Part shown: positions 23,215-34,287 of the stretch, one piece after another
Layout of the letters: every line of letters begins with the position of its first letter
How positions within the stretch are numbered: the first letter of the stretch is position 1
Assembly: GCF_033807715.1 (NCBI RefSeq)
Contig: NC_084591.1
Span: forward strand, 43,364,868-43,428,867
DNA length: 64,000 bases
Reading direction: 5' to 3'
Source: Cololabis saira
Lineage: Eukaryota > Chordata > Actinopteri > Beloniformes > Belonidae
Notes under the pieces: generated by a model
Told to the model about the DNA's origin: nothing
The model's database searches: none
Seen by the model: only the letters and a program-made list of their open reading frames with translations
Program-made: the position numbers and the translations under genes

Positions 23215-23916
23215 GAGTAAAAGTAAAAAAGTAGGTGAAAAAACTACTCAAGTACTGAGTAACTGTTGAGTAAAGTCTGAAGTACAAAATAATCATCTTC
23301 AGGCAAATTAAATCAATAAAATAAATAAAAAATAAAGAATAGCTAAATTAAATTAAATTAATCTTAAAGTAAATTCAAGTACTTTAATAAATAATAAAAT
23401 AATAAAATAATAAAAAAAAAACATTAAGCACAAGTAGCACAAAATTTCAAGCCTTTGTACTTTTCTTTTTTAACCAGGCAGAACTAGAACAAGCTACTGA
23501 ATTCATAGAAACTGTGTGTGTTTGAGTCTGTGTAAATGTGACAAAACGTGCAAAAACAAACATTTTTCCCAAAGAATCACTCAGTGATGTCATGAGATTG
23601 ACGCATACGCGGATAAAAGGGATAAAAGAAAAGTAACAGTTTTGTTTAAAATTGAATTTCTGTTGCAAATAAAACCTGTCTTCCAATTCATTGCATTTTT
23701 CATTGCATTTTTAGCCTAGTTATTTTTGTGGTAGAAGTATCGGATCGGTACTCGGTATCGGCGAGTACACAAATTTAAATACTCGTACTCGGTGTGAAAA
23801 AAATGGTATCGGGACATCCTTAGTACGAACGAGTGTAGCGTTACAACATTAATCAGTACAGTTAATAAAAGTGCTGCGGCTCCTTCAGCTGGAAGTGCCC
23901 GGGTCTTGCTCACCAG

Positions 23917-24040
23917 GGGCCTCATTGTACAAAGAGTTTGGCACAAAAAACGTGCGTACGCCACTTTCCACACTCACAGTTGGATGTTCAAAAAGAGAAA
24001 TTACAGTGAAAAATCCCTCACTCACATATCAAGGTTGGCA
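23917..24040. mobile_element. Truncated GGGGCCTCATT element
   Basis: Starts AGGGGCCTCATTGTACAA and includes ACGTGCGTACGCCACTTTCC, similar to the left end of the element at 47477-48321. No right end is seen, so this is a fragment. Confidence 0.5.
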
Positions 24041-24071
24041 TGAGTACATTTCTAAGGTTTTGTCTGTTGGC

Positions 24072-24498
24072 TACGACGGAGTATAAGGGCAAAACTAAGA
24101 CAAAAAAAAGGGAAATTACGAGAATAAAGTCATAATAATATGAGAATAAAGTCGTAACATTACGAGAATAAAAGTCATAATGTTGCGAGAATAAAGTCGG
24201 AATATACAATGATAGTATGTTCTCATAAAATTACGATTTTATTCTCGCAACATTACGACTTTATTCTCATAATATTATGACTTTATTCTCGTAATATTAC
24301 GACTTTATTCTCACAACATTACGACTTTATTCTCGTAATATTACGACTTTATTCTTGTAATATTACGACTTTATTCTCGTAATATTACGACTTTATTGAC
24401 TTTATTCTCATAATATTACGACTTTATTCTCACAACATTATGACTTTATTCTCGTAATTTCCAATATTTTTTTGTCTTAGCCCTAATACTCTTCCGTA
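24072..24498. mobile_element. Palindromic element built of ATTACGAGAATAAAGTC units
   Basis: About 425 bp made of a 21-22 bp unit (ATTACGAGAATAAAGTCGTA) repeated forward in the left third and as its reverse complement through the rest. The outer ends are inverted (GAGTATAAGGGC and GCCCTAATACTC). The sequence GTTGGCTAC occurs at 24066-24074 and 24499-24507, a direct repeat of up to 9 bp. If the termini start TAC, the duplication is 6 bp. It lies 87 bp from cadps2 exon d. Confidence 0.75.
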
Positions 24499-24585
24499 GT
24501 TGGCTACACTCAGTGACGATACAGTGAAGTCCAAAAATATGAGAAAACATGACATCAATAAAACAGGGCACAGTCATGAACTCAC

Positions 24586-24707
24586 TGTGGTCGAGAAGCT
24601 TCCGCTTGGTCAGTCTGCAGTTTTTCTCCTCCTTCCACCTCCATAGTGCAGTAAACAATTCGGTGTGCAGCCACTGATTTAAGTCCTTGGACCTCCACAA
24701 TTACAAT
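24586..24707 (-). CDS. cadps2: cadps2 exon d: start of C2-like domain
   Basis: 122 bp, beginning in phase 0 and ending after two bases of a codon. It reads [20 protein letters not shown], then [20 protein letters not shown], then CA, completed as glutamine by the first base of the next exon. The acceptor is cag at 24710-24708 and the donor gtgagt at 24585-24580. This is the first half of the atypical C2 domain of CAPS, with the invariant string [11 protein letters not shown] transposon rich in inverted tandem repeats (about 24072-24498) lies 87 bp beyond the exon on the donor side. Confidence 0.93.
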
Positions 24708-24921
24708 CTGTAAACCGCAGACAACATAATCCCTCTTTACATTAATAACTTTGTGAGATATTTTTACTGTCATTTATTAAACTATTTTCACTTATTCCTT
24801 AAAAAGGGGACAAAGCAGAAGAACCTGACACTTGAAATTCAGCTGTTAGTTGTTATCACTTAGAGAATCTATTTGGTCACGATGTCACCTGCAAAACTGA
24901 CATGAACGCTTAGGAACAGAC

Positions 24922-25155
24922 CTCGAGAGTGAAGGTCAGCACAACGTCTGATTTGGACAGGATGTCTCCCTCGTCCCCGATGTCCAGGAAAGAGTTGTTC
25001 ATGGAGGAGCGTTTAAGCTTCTGTTTGAAGTCTGGACCTCCTTTGGACACCGGCAGACTTTCCAAGTTGGCCATCAGCAGGTTGACGGAGGAACGCAGCT
25101 CTTCCACATAAAGAACCTCCATGTCAGCAGAAACAAACTTTGGGTATCTTCTTTC
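24922..25155 (-). CDS. cadps2: cadps2 exon c
   Basis: 78 codons in phase 0. It starts [20 protein letters not shown], passes through [20 protein letters not shown], and ends [12 protein letters not shown] just before the C2-like region. The acceptor is cag at 25158-25156; the donor is gtctgt at 24921-24916, a weak match after GT. The middle ([20 protein letters not shown]) is the variable linker, one to two residues shorter than the mammalian paralogs as I remember them. VVLTFTLE, rather than VLLSFSLE, favours CADPS2. Confidence 0.92.
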
Positions 25156-26002
25156 CTGCAGCACACAGTAATTGTTCATTAGGAGAAGAGTTTCCTTCAC
25201 GTCCACATGTTAATGACCACCACACTGAAATGAACAACAAACAGTTGATCTTCAGTGTTTCAAGATGTTTCCGCTTAGACCAGTGATTCTCAACTGGTGG
25301 ATTGTAGAATAGATTTTGTTGGTCGAGACCTTTGACACTTGGAAAAGCCTAAATTAAAAAAAAAAATGCTTTTACATTGATGGAGAAATATTCAAGTCCT
25401 CAAAATAATGTGTGTTATTGAAGGCTAACTACTTCACATAGCACATCATTCGAACTGTGAAGGGAGTCACAAGGAGTTTGTCAGATACGTTGTTATTCAG
25501 CTTTTAATATCTCCTTCAAATCAAAGTTTTTAGGCTAGAATAGGTTTTACAGAGGAGGTCACATGAAAACCTGCAGGACTTATTTTTTAATTCAGCATTT
25601 TTGACCATGGTACCAGGTATCAAGATTTGAGCTTTTCAGAGGAAAGGCAATTTTCTTAATTTACCATTTTTTCGGAGAGATGGAAATTCAAAATTCGGGC
25701 ATAACATGAAAGTGATTTTGGACTCACAATAACAGAATAAACCAGAACCAATACTGTTGTCCACAGAGCTGCAGAAATGAGGATCATTTACTGATTCATT
25801 CACTGGTCCTTAAAAAAAAAAAACATCCTTAAAATAATTTAGCTAATAATTTAGCTTTATAATGTGGGCTGGTATGTTTGGGTTCTAATAGTTCATAATT
25901 ACCGGTATTCTTTTGTTTTCTTAAATTGTGAACAACGTAAGGGGTTGTTTGGCTTTGAGTTTCATCATAGACTAAGAAAACTAAAATAAAAATATGTCTC
26001 AC
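25156..26002. other. Intron between cadps2 exons b and c
   Basis: No recognised feature beyond A-runs. Confidence 0.4.
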
Positions 26003-26083
26003 CCTTGAAATCTTTTCAGCCAGCTGTAACCTGCCATCCAGCTCTCTGCGAATCTGAGCAGCTTGTTCATCCACATTATCCAG
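26003..26083 (-). CDS. cadps2: cadps2 exon b
   Basis: 27 codons in phase 0, reading [20 protein letters not shown] then LAEKISR. The acceptor is tag at 26086-26084 and the donor gtgaga at 26002-25997. It continues directly from the CQ that ends the previous exon, giving the CAPS-family string ACQLDN. The sequence is helical and charged and belongs to the N-terminal conserved region. The upstream intron is about 9.6 kb and repeat-rich. Confidence 0.92.
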
Positions 26084-26586
26084 CTACAAAAAGAAAATGA
26101 GACAACCGAGATTTCATCAGTCAACCATTCAGAGACCGGCAGAATCAATAGACTGATCAAACAGAAAAGTTGAAAGGGGGAAAAGTAGAGGTCTCTCTCA
26201 GTGGGGATGGATTTATCTTTTATTGCCTGCGGGAGGTAGGAAATGACAGTAATTAGCGACACAGTCGGAGAGGATCCGAGTTCAGCAATGTCATCAGAGC
26301 ACAGAAAAAACATATTGGTCAGTTACAGATAAAAGAAGTTCAGTCTTGTTTGTTTTCTCTCGTCAGCAGCTCAATATTTATTGTTGAAGTCAAAGCTACA
26401 TGTCTTGCCTTATTTCTACTTCATGTTGCTCAATAAAAACTATACTGATGTGAATATAAAATCTTGTACAGCCTGTGTAACGGTTACCAAAGGTAAGTAT
26501 ATAGATGATATTCATTGAACCAGTATCAGTAAGGTCTAGGAACGACTGAAGAGCCTGAAAACCTGTGTCAGCAGAATTACCACACA

Positions 26587-26745
<159 letters not shown>

Positions 26746-27015
26746 CGGAATGGTTTGAATTCAATGTATTGTTCACAAAATAATAAAGATGAGTTTACAA
26801 ACCCTGCCTACCTAAGCCGGCTTCCTAGTGTGCACAAATGCACAATAAATGGGCCCATAAAAATAAATAAAATAAAATAGAGGTTCCTTCAAAATAAAGA
26901 GTTCAATGTCCAATGCGTACTGCTCCTTTAGGGAAAGAAGCAAAGGTCTTCTTGTGTATGAGTGTGTGTTCTTTGATGTCTGTGTTCGAACTACCCGGGT
27001 AGATTTTGAGTGTTA

Positions 27016-27495
27016 AGGCTGAAATATGGTTCTGCGTCACACCAACGCAGAGCACACGCCGCAGCCGTGACGCCGTGCTGAACCCTTCGGACTTCTCCGT
27101 CACTCCATTTGGTCGCGGTGCAGTACCCCCCGCGGCCGCTAGTTAGCGATCTTTTTCTGAATGGTTTATCCGACTTTTTCCAGTCACAGTGAATCAAAAG
27201 AGATAAGGACAACTATTGTGCAAAAAACCAAAACAAAAAAAATCACATATAAACGAAGAAAAGAGCCCTGGAAGTTCACTACTGCTTCAAACCGGAAACC
27301 GGAAATGCTTCGCTTCCAAGCGAACCAATCACAGCCCTCTCCGTCTGCGTGTGGTCTGCGTCGCCTCGACGCGTAGTTACAATTTTCGGGAGGTGCACGT
27401 CAGTGACGGCGCAGGTGACGGCGTGTCGTCTGCGTCGACCCAAACCACACGCCGTAGGCACGGTGCCATTTTGACGCAGAAGCATAATTCAGCCT
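27016..27495. mobile_element. AGGCTGA MITE family, long copy
   Basis: A 480-bp element starting AGGCTGAAATATGGTTCTGC and ending GCATAATTCAGCCT, with TTA on both sides (27013-27015 and 27496-27498). The ends match the 95-bp copy at 11987, while the interior is longer and not shared. TTA duplication is Harbinger-like. Confidence 0.75.
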
Positions 27496-27498
27496 TTA

Positions 27499-28073
27499 GT
27501 CTTATCTGTCTGTTAATGAAAAAGGAATCGACGATGCTGTGCTCTGCAGATGGATCCTGCGGCTGGCCACACCACGTTGCTGGTTCCTCCACAGTCAATC
27601 CTCAATTCAAACTGGCTCGCCACTGAACATAAAGTTCAGATCCCGATCGACTCGGTCTGGGTAAAAAACCAATCTATGCAAACAGCGAAGAATGCATGTT
27701 ATAATATAATTTTCTCTCTATCCTTAAATCATCACTATCATTAACATTTCCTCTCTTAGTATATCAATCATGAAAGATACACACTGTCTAATCATTGCAA
27801 AATGAATAGAATTGCATCACATCACACAAGATAAGTGTCAATTAGCTGCAAATCATGCACACCAAATCACAACATTCACTTCAACATGTAAATGAAATAT
27901 AATATATTTAAACTCACTATTTATATTTTTAACACATTAAATCTATTTATGCTCTTTTAACAGCACTGTAATTGTAACATATTTTAATTAAACATAGGCC
28001 CTTTAATATTCAGCCCTCTTTTAACTGTTAAGATGGACCAACAGCCCTTATGTATTCACTTAAGCATATTTAA
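27499..28073. other. Intron, unassigned
   Basis: AT-rich, with no recognised feature. Confidence 0.35.
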
Positions 28074-28281
28074 AGGAGCTTGGGGCTGGTTTTAAGAAAT
28101 GAGACTCTCTATCGCCACGACGGCCGTCGGGGGTACTGCAGCCAACAGTGAAGCCGGCACAGGACAACGGGGAGAACGTGCATGCAGCGTCATGTGACGT
28201 CACATCCGCACCCCAGCGCGGGAAAATCGGGACCGACTTGCATTACATTTTGCAAATAAAAAAAAACAGCCTCAAGCTCCT
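28074..28281. mobile_element. TTAA-flanked element, family 2, copy 2
   Basis: 208 bp with TTAA at 28070-28073 and 28282-28285. The ends are AGGAGCTTGGGGC and GCCTCAAGCTCCT. It shares its core with the copy at 5562-5826. Confidence 0.8.
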
Positions 28282-28905
28282 TTAAACCATTAAATTACCT
28301 TAACAATACAGGTAATCAATCAATACTCCTTCAGTAACATAACTTTAACCTCAAACAATTAAATATAAGGCACCTTTAATGGTGTAAAACACTGTTACTG
28401 CTCTGCTACAGTATCACAGCTGCATAGTGTAAGTGAACCTTAGCATGACAGTGCACAATTAGCTCGTGGCTAGCGGGATTAGCTCGTTGCTAACGTAATT
28501 AGCGATCTTTTTACACTCATTTATCATCACTAAAATGATATGTATCTGTATCTGTGTAGTCTCTCGTACTCTTGGCGACAGTATCACAGCTCCAATTGGT
28601 TTTTATTCATGAATCAAGAGTAACACAGTCACAAGGAGTCCTGATAGCCAAGATGGCGCATTAGCATTAGCATTTCTTACCGGAGCTAAGGCCTGCTAAC
28701 AGAGGCCCTCCATTCCAGCTGAATCCTCACACAATGTAACACCCTGACAAACGAATAACATGTTAACAGTCTGTACCAGGCGAATTATGGTGAATTTCTG
28801 GTGTGAGAAGTGTTTATTCGTTACCGGGAGTTCTCAGTTGGTAAGCTGTGTGCTCTTGGCAATGACTTCTGCCGAAAAGAGAGTGAACACAGGCTGCGCG
28901 GTTTA
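28282..28905. other. Intron, unassigned
   Basis: About 620 bp without a recognised feature. There are two near-repeats of TTAGCTCGTKGCTA around 28460-28500. Confidence 0.35.
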
Positions 28906-28913
28906 CTCATAGC

Positions 28914-29941
28914 TAGGGGTGTAACGATACACTAATCTCATGATACGGTACGATACACGATATTGAGGTCACGATAACGATACGATATTATAGCAGTATT
29001 TTTTAACAACCTTGAATGAGGAACATATGACTGGAAAAAATTGTCTTTTATTTGAAAGACACAAAATACAAAACAATACTGTGTGTTTGCCCTATTGTTA
29101 CAGTTTGTAATGCTTTATAACTGTTTAAGTTTTAAAGAGAAAGCCAGGCCAACCATTTTCCACAAACTGAACTAAAAGTAAATGTCAGGTTTGCATTATG
29201 CATCTTCAGTTTCATACAAGTAAAAATATTTTGCCAAATACTGAATAGTTTCTCTCATGTATGATTTGACTTTTTTCTTTCTAATTTAACAACTAAAATT
29301 AAATAAATAAATAAAAGTAAATAAATACATACAATATTACATCATAAAAAAGATTGAAATGCTCACCCTATAAGTGTAAGAGGAGATTTATTTTTGTTAA
29401 GAAGGTTATTTTGGTAATTCAGGGTTCATTATTTTATAAATATATTCTTTGTATTCTGATGTAAATCAGGGACTATAATGACACTAGTCAGTTTATCTGT
29501 AGTGATTAGTCTGTTTTAGATTGGGCGGAGTGATACGCCACAGTACGGCACTAGGTGCTGTGTTGATGTTCTAAAATCCTACGCTGTTGAGGGACATTAA
29601 AGTACACTGGAACCCAGCAGAAGTTGCCCGCGTGTTTATCCCACTCACGACCTGAAAAAGGTTTAATTTAATAAGGTAAGGCTGAACTCTACACCAGCCT
29701 TACATAAGTAAAAGTTCAGAGCTCAAAACGGGACCACAAAACGGGACTAGTTTCTTCTGAGCGGAGTAAGATTTTGGTCCACGGGTCGAGGTGCGGTCGC
29801 GGTCGGATGCGTGTTACTAGTAAACACAATAGATTAATATTGATAACCCAATATCGCGATACACTTTGTCACCCCCACGACACGTATTGTGAAGTTTTTG
29901 TATCGCAAAATTTCGTGGCACGATATATTGTTACACCCCTA
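28914..29941. mobile_element. hAT-type element, TAGGGGTGTAACG family
   Basis: A 1,028-bp element with ends TAGGGGTGTAACGATA and GTTACACCCCTA. The flanks CTCATAGC (28906-28913) and CCCATAGC (29942-29949) are an 8-bp duplication with one mismatch. Inside are CGATACGATAT-type words. No transposase frame was recognised. Confidence 0.8.
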
Positions 29942-29949
29942 CCCATAGC

Positions 29950-30824
29950 GGACGGGCCACCCTCTGGTCGGCCATGGAACTGCACCGTTCCACAACAATA
30001 AGTTCTGAAACCCAGGTGGGTTACACCAGCTTTATAGTTGAATAGCTGTGTTCTGCAAAGAACAATTCAAGAAAGCTGAAAACGCTATGGCATGTCACAA
30101 AGTTAGATAAACATCATGCGGTCTGAAAATATATCCCTTTAACATATAAGAAAGCTCATGACTAATGTTATGTTTGCTGCAGTTTTACAATCGCAAAGAG
30201 CAAGGGAATCACAAACTTGATGTTAGTAAGACTCAGAACAGAGATGAAAGTTGAGTAGGGATGGGGTGGAACTGCTTAGAGGGCACAACTTGTTTTTAAC
30301 AAATCTGTGATGAGCAGAGGCGTCAAAAATCACAGCGATAAAACTGCTCTGATGCAAAGTGGCCTGAAGCCAAGGAGACAAATGAAACCTTCTGAGCGGA
30401 TATGGCATGGAAAAGATAAGCCATTTAATCTGAGCCTCTACTAGAATGAGTACCAGCGAGGATGAGATGCTCCAGACTTGATACAGTTATAAGGAACCGT
30501 AAAGCAGCTTAAGAGAAAAGTACACTGGGGGGAAATTTAAAAAACAAAAAGAAAGAAAGAAAATAGACCAATTAACACTGACCACACAAAAATGGCTGGT
30601 CAGTAGTGCAGAAACCTCCATTTAATGTAGCTCAGTCAGTCATCTTAGTTATGTAACAGTTGATATAATAATTGCTTTGAGCAGAAAGTGTGGACAAGCT
30701 ATTCATGGAAAGTCCACATATTACTCTTGTTGCAGGAGACTCTGACCTTGCTGGGGGTTCATGTTGCTTAACAACTGACTCATACTGACAGTTATTGACT
30801 GCACAGTTCTTCAAGCTTCTTTTT
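29950..30824. other. Intron, unassigned
   Basis: No recognised feature. Confidence 0.35.
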
Positions 30825-31002
30825 TTTTAAAGATTTTTTTGGTAGTAGTGGCCTTTTTTGGGAAAGTAGGTAAACAGGAAACGGGAGGAAGACACGCAGT
30901 AAAGAGTGACAGACCGGGACCCGAACCTGCGCTGCCTGCAGGAAGACTAGGGCGTCTGTAAACAGCACCCACTCAACCCACTGAGCTATCCAGACACGAC
31001 TT
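30825..31002 (-). mobile_element. tRNA-derived SINE
   Basis: On the minus strand: a tRNA-like head with TAGCTCAGTGGGTTGAGTGG (box A region, near 30989-30970) and GGTTCGGGTCCC (box B, 30927-30916). Then comes CTTTACTGCGTGTCTTCC and an A-rich tail at 30850-30825. The order (box A, box B, unrelated body, A-rich end) is that of a tRNA-derived SINE. The head does not fold as a normal tRNA gene with intact arms. Confidence 0.7.
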
Positions 31003-31282
31003 TTTCAAGTTCCTGTCTAAAAGGTCTTTGCAATTCCTGAATTTGCATTTTAGGGCCAAAACACGGCATAAAACATCCATCATGTGGAAGATGGATGTCA
31101 GTTTTGAAGGTTTGCTGAATGGTTTTAAAACAAAACAAATTTTGCACAACTTTAAAAATCTACTTAAAGATGAAAGGAGCCAGAGTTATTAAAAGTTCAT
31201 ACATCCATAATCAACATATTTAAAGTGATATGAGTCAATAATATTGATCTGGTTCAGACAAAGAATGTCTTTAAATACTTGC

Positions 31283-31400
31283 ACTGGTAGTGCAGCCGTC
31301 TCACAGCAAGAATGTCCTGGGTTCAATTCCCGCCGGGGACGCTGTAGGCGCTGAATGCGTGTTAAGTTACCCCATGACTTCAGCGCCCATTATTTTGAAT
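31283..31400 (+). mobile_element. tRNA-derived SINE fragment
   Basis: Contains CCGTCTCACAGCAAGAATG, then the box-B-like GGGTTCAATTCCCGCCGGGG. From memory this is the 3' half of the tRNA-like head of a common fish SINE (GCCTCACAGCAAGAAGG..GGTTCGATTCCCG). The 5' end is truncated or diverged. Confidence 0.6.
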
Positions 31401-31832
31401 TATTTTTTTTCTTTTTGATGCACTGTATATACATGTACGAGGATGATGCCTCAATAGGCTGTGAAGTAATCATTGACTCACCAGCAACCTCCTTAGGTAC
31501 ACCAGGTCTACTTATATCATGGAGTGCCATAAATAAGATGGAGAGCCAATGTTCTTCCAATTCAGATGAGAGCTGTTTTTAATTATGGCTAATGTGCATT
31601 AATGTTCCCATGAACCACAAGTGCTTGTCACATTGCCAAAGACCAGCATGCGTGTATGGAATACTCAATGGAGATGATTAAAGGAAAGTGAGACAGTGAG
31701 AAACACCAGAGTACTGTGACATGTGTTATTGTGCATTTGTTTCATTCCACACCTAGGCCTACGCATACATTGTAGGATGGTAAATTGTTAATTGAAATGC
31801 TGCCAGTGAGACCTGAGGTAAACACACACACG

Positions 31833-31878
<46 letters not shown>

Positions 31879-31879
<1 letters not shown>

Positions 31880-32235
31880 CGTATTTTCTGGACTATAAGC
31901 CGCACCTGTATATAAGCCGCATCCGCTCTATTTAGAAAAAAAGATCTGCAAGCCGCAGATATTTATGTTGTTAGATTAGATATATACTACATGTACAGAA
32001 GGATTTTGAGCTGTAAATGATGTACATGTTTGTACCTAAATAGATCATTTCCTAACAGTGTCTTTTAACACAGCAGCAACTTTGCTGATTAAAACGGGAC
32101 AGAACCAAGAGAAAATAACCAGTATTTATTCATCCATTTATCTGTTTGAAATCTGCTTTGCATTTATTTTGTCTTAGTTTTTATTCTAATTCCGGTTAGC
32201 ACTCCCCCTAGCGGCTTATAGTCCAGAAAATACGG
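31879..32235. mobile_element. CCGTA element with TA duplication, copy 1
   Basis: A 357-bp element with ends CCGTATTTTCTGGACTATAA and TTATAGTCCAGAAAATACGG. TA follows the right end and CA precedes the left. AAGCCGC words lie just inside each end. A copy with the same ends is at 50460-50691. Confidence 0.75.
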
Positions 32236-32255
32236 TATATATATATATATATATA

Positions 32256-32333
32256 CAGAGCCGCCGCAAGGGGTGTGCGAACCGTGCGACCGCACGGGGC
32301 CTCGCGCCCCAAGGGGGCCTCGCGCCGTTTTTG

Positions 32334-32364
<31 letters not shown>

Positions 32365-32936
32365 TTTTTTTTTTTTTCGTTTTTTGTTTTCGTTTTTTCC
32401 CTTATAAATATCAACAGTCACATTCCATTACAGACCTAAATGTGTACTAGTCTGTGCATATCAGTAAAATATATGTGCAATGATGACGCGTGTCTGTTGT
32501 TCAATACAACTGATCAGACCAAGCGCATTAACACAAGGTGCTCTGATCCAGACGGGTGGAGTTGGAACAAACTGTCACACAATGTCGAGAGAACGAGACA
32601 GATTCAGGAAATTTCCATCAGGGGATGAAAAAAGAAAAAAACTAAAGAAAATGGAAGAGTTTAATGCCTCTCTGAAAGGCTCGTTTGATAAATTTGTCAC
32701 AAAAACACCAATCCGACCGGGTCTCAAGCAGTCGTGGGGCCCCGCGTCGAGGCAAGTCAAATGATGATGAGGCAGGGGAAGGTATCCAGTATTTTGCTAA
32801 TTGGAGAGTTAAAATTGCGCATATAGACACCCGATCCGACCCAAAAAACCCCAAAATTTCGCGCGCGCTCGCTACGCTCACGCGCGAGGGCCCCCCCAAG
32901 CCATTTCGCACAGGGCCTCGCAAATCTCCCAGACGG

Positions 32937-32941
<5 letters not shown>
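32256..32941 (+). mobile_element. hAT element deletion derivative with transposase start
   Basis: A 686-bp element with ends CAGAGCCGCCGCAAGGGG and CCCAGACGGCTCTG, flanked by TA repeat, so the 8-bp duplication is TATATATA/TGTATATA. Just inside are GGGCCTCGCGCC words and an A-run followed by a T-run. The plus strand carries the start of a transposase-like protein at 32582-32764. Confidence 0.75.
32582..32764 (+). pseudogene. N-terminal fragment of hAT-like (TTF/hATC type) transposase
   Basis: A 60-residue open frame from ATG: MSRERDRFRKFPSGDEKRKK, then [20 protein letters not shown] and [10 protein letters not shown]. Lysine- and arginine-rich beginnings of the pattern FPSGxEKRKKxKExEEF are typical of the zinc-finger/hAT dimerisation proteins in vertebrate genomes. 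The frame ends soon after, so the element cannot encode a transposase. Confidence 0.55.
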
Positions 32942-33020
<79 letters not shown>

Positions 33021-33069
33021 GGCGGCCGGCGTCACTTCCGGCTGGTGGGCGGAAGTGACACATGATTTA

Positions 33070-33320
33070 TGTGGCAGGGTGGAGGTGCAGCCATCAGGAG
33101 ATTGGATACACCTGTACCCAATCAACCTCTCCACCCTGCCTCCCTTGATAAGCAGCAGCTGGACTCCGGAGAGAGGCTGCTGCTGGAGAAGGTTCTGCTC
33201 TGCTGAAGGAAGCTGAACGCACGTGTGTCTTGGGTGAAGGGAGAAAATAAAAGGTTCCTGCACTAAACCCTGTGTCCTCTGTCCTGTCGGTCGGGCCCCC
33301 GTAGCACTAGCCTTGCTACA
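33070..33320 (+). mobile_element. Solo LTR of an LTR retrotransposon
   Basis: A 251-bp unit starting TGTGGCAGGG and ending CCTTGCTACA (TG...CA, short inverted ends). A perfect 5-bp duplication ATTTA flanks it (33065-33069 and 33321-33325). An AATAAA signal lies at about 33246, followed by a GT/C-rich tract. No internal coding region is attached, so this is a solo LTR. The clade is not assigned. Confidence 0.75.
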
Positions 33321-33519
33321 ATTTACAATTGTGAAATGTTATATCTGTTCATGTTGCATTAAAGCAGCAAAATGTAACTTTCAGCTTTTGTTGAGTTTGG
33401 CGGCTCCTTTGGACAAAAGCGGTAGTGCTTTACCAGAAAGAACACTACGTTTCCCATGAGCACCAGCGCGTACTGCCGGAAAACTCCTGTCCCGTCGCGT
33501 GCATTTGTTTTGATAATGA

Positions 33520-33771
33520 ATGAAGACGGGACGGACTTTCAAAACTACTTTTCTGTTTCACCAAGTGAACAGACGGAACGCAAAAAAAAAGATGCGAAAC
33601 TACTGGAAAGGAACTGGGATTTACCGGGATACTTTAAACAAGGAAGCCAGGGAGCGGTATATGGAGAAAATAATGATTATTAACGGGTTGGGTCCATATG
33701 AAATCTCTACTAAAGAGTGGAGCTCCGACGAGGATTTACTGCCACAGTTCTGCACAACCCACGTCTTGTGA
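33520..33771 (+). pseudogene. Transposon protein N-terminal fragment, frameshifted copy
   Basis: Encodes WKGTGIYRDTLNKEARERYM, EKIMIINGLGPYEISTKEWS and SDEDLLPQFCTTHVL, then stop. Compared with 14691-15003 it has nine instead of eight A residues before GATG (33582-33590), which shifts the frame against the upstream NEDG...SPSEQTERKKK piece. Same proposed YqaJ/ISL2EU-like origin. Confidence 0.45.
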
Positions 33772-34015
33772 ACGCAGGTTAGGCTACCTTGTTTAGGAGT
33801 GTTTGGCAGCTGCTTTGGTAAATATTTGACTCGCCATGTGTTTCAATAAATTAGTATAGTAGTACAACATACAGTATATGTTTTGTATTACTCTTACTTT
33901 CTTTTCTTCTTTTTGACTGCTATATTATGCTGAAGAGGCTCCGAGGCGTGAGCAATATTTTTGTTTTCCTCGTGAGATTATTTGTTTCCTCTGCAGCTAT
34001 AAATAGAGTTAATAT

Positions 34016-34287
34016 GAGGGCTATGAGACCTCCTGGCGTGGATGGCTCCCTGATACCGTTTCCTCACCTGGATCCTCGGTGCTCAGCCATGTCTACACCG
34101 TGTGTCTGCGTCTGTGTCTGTGTGTGTAACTTGGGTGAATTGTGGTGTGCTTGTGTCTGTCTGTGTGTGTGCGGGGAGGGGGGCAGGGCATTAATACGTT
34201 TTATGTTTATTTGTTTTATGTGAAGCACTTTGTATTACATTATTTGTATGAAAAGTGCTCTATAAATAAAGTTTGATTTGATTTGAT
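34016..34287 (+). mobile_element. 5'-truncated non-LTR retrotransposon tail
   Basis: 272 bp ending AAGTGCTCTATAAATAAAG then TTTGATTTGATTTGAT, the typical 3' tail of an L2/CR1-like fish LINE. AATAT flanks both sides (34011-34015 and 34288-34292). The homologous sequence at 15160-15180 lacks the insert and supplies the empty site. Confidence 0.7.

Larger units (their letters stand above)
31832..33020. repeat. (TA)n microsatellite interrupted by two transposons
   Basis: TA tracts at about 31836-31874, 32236-32255 and 32943-33020, separated by a CCGTA element and a hAT element. They read as one TA repeat that received two insertions. Confidence 0.8.

Noticed and set aside
24100..24480. Regular short repeats resembling a CRISPR array
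   Set aside because: The units are contiguous, with no unique spacers, and switch to the reverse complement. The host is a vertebrate and terminal inverted repeats with flanking duplication show a transposon.
30916..31340. Functional tRNA genes
   Set aside because: Both tRNA-like heads keep box-like motifs but lack a full cloverleaf and continue into SINE bodies.
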